Of a stretch of 21,814 bases of DNA, positions 17,805-21,814 are shown piece by piece. A program made the position numbers and the translations under genes. Under the pieces are notes generated by a model. It had not been told where the DNA came from. It saw only the letters and a program-made list of their open reading frames with translations, and did not search any database. Positions within the stretch are counted from its first letter, which is position 1, and each line of letters starts with the position of its first letter. This DNA comes from Thoreauomyces humboldtii. Lineage: Eukaryota > Chytridiomycota > Chytridiomycetes > Spizellomycetales > Powellomycetaceae. Location of the stretch: NCBI GenBank assembly GCA_027596035.1, contig JADGJA010000354.1, forward strand, positions 1-21,814, in the 5' to 3' direction.

Positions 17805-19026
17805 ATGCCTTCTTCCCCTGCGGCCACATGTGCATTGGATGTGAAGGTACAAGCCTGCGTTGGAAGCAAGATCACTTTATGGCTCGCAAACTGACGTTAT
17901 TCTATGCATCTCTGTGTCATCTCCAAACTAGCGGTCGATCTATCGGATCCCCCTCGCGATTCGCGCAGTACTTTTGACTCTGTTAGCATTGACGGCGTTC
18001 AGCATTTTCTTTCCGAACAACGAGATTCAAGTCGTCAACCTAACGCGCCCTACCATCAATCTTTCGGAATCGACACCAAGTTCCCACGTTATCGTCGCTC
18101 CCACTTTCGATGTAACCAAGATTGCGCTCCTCATCGAGCTCCGGCCCATGCGGACCCTCATTCCCATCCTCCTGCATTTCATGGCGACCCTCGAGGACGA
18201 CTGGCCGTTCATGCTCATGCATTCGCACGAAGTGGGGGAGATCCTGGAGAAGTCTCGCGCCATAAAGCGGTACATCAAGTCGGGAAAGTTGATGACACTA
18301 CTGCTCCCCGAGACGACGAAGCTGAACAATCGTCAGGATCTGAGCTGGTTCCTCACGAGAAACGAGACTTGGAATATGCTTCCACCGGAATCTGAGCATA
18401 TCCTGTTCTTCCAACTAGGTATTGGAAGAGAGAGGTGACGCATGGGAAGGAACCGATACTGTGGAAAACACTCTAATGCTGTCAACCTCGTTCCTTCTTC
18501 TTCTCTCAGACTCGATCATTTGCTCCAACTCGGATCAAGCAGTTGAAGGTATGTCGTAACTTGAGAGATCATGGTAAGGAGGGTACTGATGCGGGCAGCT
18601 TTGTCGTCCTTCCTTAGATTACTTCCGATTCGATTATGTGGGAGCACCATGGCCACATGCACCGGACGTCCTCGGTGGGAACGGCGGATTCTCGCTACGA
18701 CGCAAAAGCCGCCTTCTGCGTTGCTTGCAACATCGTACATGGCATCGGGGAGAAGACTCGGAGGACGCGTTCTATGCGCACTGTCTGGCATCGTTTCCTG
18801 ACGCAGTGCTCCCTACATTTGAGGAAGGAATGAAGTTTGCGATAGAAGGACAGGACAGCGAAAGATACCTCGGGATACACAAGGTAAAGAAACGGATCTT
18901 GTTTCCGAAGCGTAGGAAGGAATACTCTTACTCACCGTGAAGTTTTCACCTCAGCCTTCGGCCGGTCTGAAAGTGGGTCCTCATCTCGACTTCTGCCCTG
19001 AGGCGGCTCTCCTATTCCTCCCGTGA
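17805..19026 (+). CDS. DUF5672 membrane-anchored glycosyltransferase-like protein
   Basis: Five exons: 17805-17846, 17932-18418, 18510-18548, 18618-18883 and 18955-19026. GT-AG introns of 85, 91, 69 and 71 nt are in phase; 301 residues. After a 14-residue first exon comes a type II signal anchor (about 22-41, AVLLTLLALTAFSIFF), so the catalytic part faces the Golgi lumen. The DUF5672 domain shows ALLIELRPMRTLIPILLHF, HILFFQLDSIICSN (D177 from a split codon), then EDYFRFDYVGAPWPH, GGNGGFSLRRKS (from 209) and EDSEDAFYAHCL. The terminal exon has HKPSAGLK and DFCPEAALLF. DUF5672 proteins resemble GT-A glycosyltransferases, with the GGNGGFSLR block near the nucleotide-sugar site. The donor and acceptor are unknown. 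The first exon is the least certain part: it rests on one ATG and a donor/acceptor pair that restores an open frame into the anchor. Confidence 0.82.
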
Positions 19027-21093
19027 TCTTTTTAGTGAGAAAGAACTACCATCTACATAAACAATTGCATTTTACTCGGAATAAAACCTCCTCAACAGGG
19101 TTACATTGTATGAGAGAAGCCATGCCGATCGGATTAACAAACAAGGCTTTCGACTAACCTTCCTGCCCGTCCTCTCTGGGCTTTCCACCAGGCGGAAAGC
19201 TATCGAAACGATGTAAGCCCGTCTCTGCTCTCAAAAGAAAAGGTGCCGTTGGAAGGTGCCGATAGAACTGGCGCCGCGAGCAAACGCACGTACATGAGTC
19301 CGAATGTGTTCGAGGCGGCTGGGTTAACCTGCGGCACTGAGTGCCGATATGTGAGACTCGTTGCTGTTGACAGGGCAGGACAAACAGGCTTACGTCGAGA
19401 CAATCAGGAAGCCGGACCGGGATTCACTAATCGGCTGAAGATAGAGGGCGATGCGGCCATTTTGCGGGGGTATGGAGCAGCTGAGGAAGGCGGGTTTCCG
19501 AAAAGCAGGAAATAACGAAAGGGAAGAGCATTGTAACCAATTTTCGAACCGAAAAAATGAAGCTCACCGGCCACGAGCGGGCTGGAAATCGCCTTTGATA
19601 GCATAGACGTTGTAGACGGTTTCATTCTTTCGTCAAGTGGAAACACGCATATCTTATCTTGACCGCTTCATTGTTCGGATTGAGCCCATGGCCCTGGTTC
19701 GCATAAATGCTCGTTATAATCAGTAACGCAGGGAAAAGCCACCTACCTCAATAACTAGAGGAAGACTTCGGCCATTTCTAAAGGCGCTATAGTCGTGCAT
19801 AGCCAGCTCGAGCCGGTGGCAGTCGTAAAAGAAATTGTGCGATCCAAGGCGTCCATCATAAGATTAACCGACGAAACTAACGTCTTACCCGGATGCGCCT
19901 GTTCAATTGCCTCCCACTTCTTGCTCTTCCAGGGTTATTTTGAGCGATCCAAGGCGTCAAGCGATATAACCGGTAAAAATGACGTGCTGACCGTGTGCTT
20001 CATACGCGCTTGTTCGATTTCCCCCTACTAGTTGCTGTTCTGAAGTTTCCCGATCATCCGGAGGCGGCGGTTCGGAGACGGGAATGGTTGAAATAGTCCT
20101 GCAGAGCTCGGCGTTGGTGGAGCTGACAGAGGCTATAGCATCTGGATAGAGTGCGTCGTCGTCGACGGGAGCTTGGATTTCGTCGGTCTCCCGGGAGCTG
20201 ACCGCGTCAATCGAGTTTAAATAGGGGCTTACTTGCATGATGTTAATGGCGACAGATCTCTGTAAGGCGGCGCGTCGCTCCTGAGATTATTCTTCCAGAC
20301 TCAAGGAGCGTGGAATGGCTTCCGCTTTCGCCTACGTGATCGCAAGAACTTCTTCTGGCGCCGACAACTCGACTAAAGATGTAGTTGACCAGGTTGTTGC
20401 AAAAGGCTCCGACATGTTGAATGCAATGATCGTTGAACTTGGGGAAGGGAACGTTTGTCTTCATCGTAATCAGATAGGCTGGAATGACGAGTGGGACCCA
20501 AGACGTGCGATCAATGCAAACCGTGATTTGTTGAGCTAAAACAACCGTGTACCGACTTGATTGCGGTCGGGGCGATGAGGATGATGCGAGTATAACGAAG
20601 GAACGCGTCAGCGTTAGTGACATGGTCACGGCCATCTTGCCGAGATGCTGGAAAAGATATCAGGAATTGTGGCTGGGTGAGTGGGTATAGAGCCGCCAAG
20701 ACGAGTGACTGCCTGGACGAGCTAACCCCCTCGGCTCCGACGGAACGACGTGGCCAATGACGAGGAGCTACTTACAGAACCAGCACCAGGCGATCAAACC
20801 GAACTGTGGAGCACTGGTATAAGACACGCATGTGTCCACCTTGAGCAGGATTCGGCGCCTCGAGAATAACGCCGGATGTTGTCTGGCGTGAGCGCGAGAA
20901 GATGGGGATTGCTGCATTGACGGCCATTCAGGTGACATGGTTGCGAGGGTTTTCGAATCCCGTCGCAGATGGAGCAGAAGCTATCAATCCAGGAAACCCC
21001 ATGGTCGAGCCAATAACAAGCATCCCAGCTTCGCGACGAGAAGGCGATAAAGGCTTGTGCGCGTAATTGAGGTGTTCACTTGTGCGTGCTTAG
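19027..21093. other. About 2 kb without an intact gene
   Basis: I find no gene model that survives checking. Short frames exist (19243-19515 plus; 19957-20238 minus; 20243-20635 minus; 20315-20539 plus) without family resemblance. The stretch includes the decayed 105-bp tandem repeat at 19839-20045. Several short peptides look protein-like but change frame or hit stops, for example a minus-strand piece QFGLIAWCWF followed by a GTAAG near 20780-20815. A plus-strand piece EKMGIAALTAIQ near 20910 could be a worn remnant of the transporter exon that follows. The impression is of decayed gene remnants. Confidence 0.5.
19839..20045 (-). repeat. Degenerate 105-bp tandem repeat, likely remnant of a 35-residue protein repeat
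   Basis: Two head-to-tail units begin GCGATCCAAGGCGTC at 19839 and 19944, exactly 105 bp apart. They stay alignable to their ends (TAACCG..., GACGT or AACGT, GCGCCTGTTCAATT versus GCGCTTGTTCGATT, then CTTGCTCTTC versus GTTGCTGTTC). On the minus strand the copies read WEAIEQAHPGKTLVSSVNLM then MDALDRT, and GEIEQARMKHTVSTSFLPVI then SLDALDRS, in the same frame, with stop codons around the second. The period of 35 codons and the conserved E.IEQA and LDALDR points suggest decayed coding DNA. The protein family is not recognised. Confidence 0.6.
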
Positions 21094-21317
21094 GATGATT
21101 TCAATGGCTTCCTCTGGAGTGTCATCATACTCGCCCAAGGGGGAATCGCGTTGAGTAAGGCAATGCAGTCCAGTGGACTCCTCAAGACGATTGGCCACGG
21201 TGTTGTCAACGGCGTCGAAGGTCAGCCCGTGTGGGTCTCGGCCATCTTCTGGTCATCTTCTCGGTCATCGTCCTGGTCTTCGCCACCTTCGTTTCCCACT
21301 CCGTCGCGGCCGCCGCG
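21094..21317 (+). pseudogene. Fragment of an SLC13/PHO91-type phosphate transporter with a frame break
   Basis: After an acceptor-like TTAG, the frame reads DDFNGFLWSVIILAQGGIAL and SKAMQSSGLLKTIGHGVV, closely matching the late transmembrane part of yeast Pho87/Pho90/Pho91 (DFN.F.W..ILAMGGIALGKA, SSGLL.TIA). At about 21234 the frame must shift by one base to continue with HLLVIFSVIVLVFATFVSHS and VAAAA, which again matches (IFG......GTFVSHTVSA). After about 21317 the similarity stops: the IIIPL block and the C-terminal GFPN motif do not follow. SPX and N-terminal transporter parts are absent from the window. In the family it imports or exports phosphate at plasma or vacuolar membranes. This is a gene relic, or a real gene damaged by assembly errors. 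Confidence 0.7.
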
Positions 21318-21454
21318 TTCGATCTTTACAAATGTCGTCGCATCGACCCTCCCTCTGAGCATACCACCACCTCATATTCTCTAGAACGTTCCTCCAACCC
21401 GGTCGCCTCCCCCATCTCGCTCACCACCTCTCCTTCTTCTTCGCTCCCACTCAC

Positions 21455-21770
21455 CAGTCATGCCGCTCGATAGCAGGCTGCACGAGGATGGCATACGGCC
21501 TGACGAACTCGGACCGCGCGGTGAAGATGCCAAGGCCAGCAAGACGCGAGGTGACGTTCCTGGCGCGTTTGCGGCTACTTGACGCTTGACGGAGACTTCG
21601 CGCGCTGTCAAAGTCTGCGACGTTTGCTGGGCAATGAGGATATCGAATAGATCTTTGGCCCGGTGAGGTTGACAGGCTTCCCTGCAACGATCGACCGCTT
21701 CGTATGGGACTGCAAGTCGCGCAGGATCTGCACCCTGTACTCTTTCTTCGCTTTTTGCAAGCGGAGACCT
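21455..21770 (-). pseudogene. Unidentified coding-like fragment needing two frame changes
   Basis: On the minus strand, running leftwards, the text looks like protein but switches frame twice: LQKAKKEYRVQILRDLQSHT followed by KRSIVAGKPVNLTG (about 21755-21661), then AKDLFDILIAQQTSQTLTAR (about 21659-21600), then RLAGLGIFTARSEFVRPYAI and LVQPAIERHD (about 21545-21457), ending at a donor-like GTGAGT at 21454. I do not recognise the family. No downstream exon can be placed, because the transporter fragment on the other strand begins to be readable within 140 bp. The frame switches could be decay or base-calling errors near the contig end. Confidence 0.4.
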
Positions 21771-21803
21771 GCAAACAAGGGCTGCTTGCGATAGTCATTG
21801 CAT

Positions 21804-21814
21804 GGGGGGGGGGG
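21804..21814 (+). repeat. Terminal poly-G run
   Basis: The window ends in eleven G residues after CAT. Homopolymer ends like this often mark the edge of an assembled contig. Confidence 0.8.

Noticed and set aside
19243..19515. 91-codon plus-strand frame after the glycosyltransferase gene
   Set aside because: No recognisable motif, no start context or splice partners, and it lies in the decayed right-hand region.
20690..20900. Minus-strand peptides such as QFGLIAWCWF and FLRYTRIILIAPTAI, suggesting a GPCR
   Set aside because: The pieces lie in different frames, could not be joined into a phase-consistent model, and similarity is too short to name a family.
20950..20961. TTTTCGAATCCC, resembling the B box of a tRNA gene
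   Set aside because: It is not a proper GGTTCGANNCC box, and no A box, acceptor stem or anticodon arm could be placed around it.
21000..21060. Minus-strand MLVIGSTMGFPGLIASAPSA as the missing C-terminus of the transporter
   Set aside because: It is on the opposite strand and only loosely resembles the GMGL..SGFPN block; probably chance.

Overview
The window reads as a gene-dense nuclear contig from an early-diverging, probably zoosporic (chytrid-like) fungus. The clues are these. Genes carry many short GT-AG introns, mostly about 57-115 nt. There are fungal-type genes: an END3-like endocytosis factor, an AVT-type vacuolar amino-acid transporter, a Set5/SMYD5-like SET protein, a PsiD-like decarboxylase and a DUF5672 glycosyltransferase. 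Alongside them sit two genes usually missing from Dikarya: SPATA17 (an IQ-motif protein tied to cilia and flagella) and the BORC subunit BORCS8. All gene models below were built by hand-splicing, checking reading phase at every junction and comparing with remembered family motifs; no search was run.

Layout. 247-769 (-) BORCS8-like; 1097-1959 (+) SMNDC1/SPF30 Tudor splicing factor; 2279-3248 (-) EMC10; 3792-5298 (+) SPATA17; 5526-6737 (-) eIF2 beta; 7452-7784 (+) small secreted cysteine-rich protein; 8064-9613 (-) PsiD/phosphatidylserine-decarboxylase-like enzyme with a clear TATA box; 10311-12179 (+) AVT-type amino-acid transporter; 12419-13509 (-) END3-like protein lacking its N-terminal EH domain; 13851-15226 (+) linker histone H1; 15540-16994 (-) SET/MYND-like methyltransferase; 17805-19026 (+) DUF5672 membrane-anchored glycosyltransferase. 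Strands alternate strictly, so every neighbouring pair is divergent (shared promoter regions of about 0.3-0.8 kb) or convergent (short shared 3' regions of about 0.2-0.3 kb). The genes are unrelated in function: mostly housekeeping (splicing, translation initiation, ER membrane insertion, chromatin, endocytosis), with no cluster logic except possible co-regulation of divergent pairs.

The right 2.8 kb (19027-21814) is different. I see no intact gene there. It holds a decayed 105-bp (35-codon) tandem repeat, a C-terminal fragment of an SLC13/PHO91-type phosphate transporter with a reading-frame break, and an unidentified minus-strand coding-like stretch that needs two frame changes, followed by a terminal G run. 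This is either a graveyard of gene fragments or a poor-quality contig edge. The most interesting points are the PsiD-like enzyme, the half-length END3, the duplicated tail exon of histone H1, the BORC/flagellar gene content, and the broken right end. I did not find a convincing new multi-gene system.
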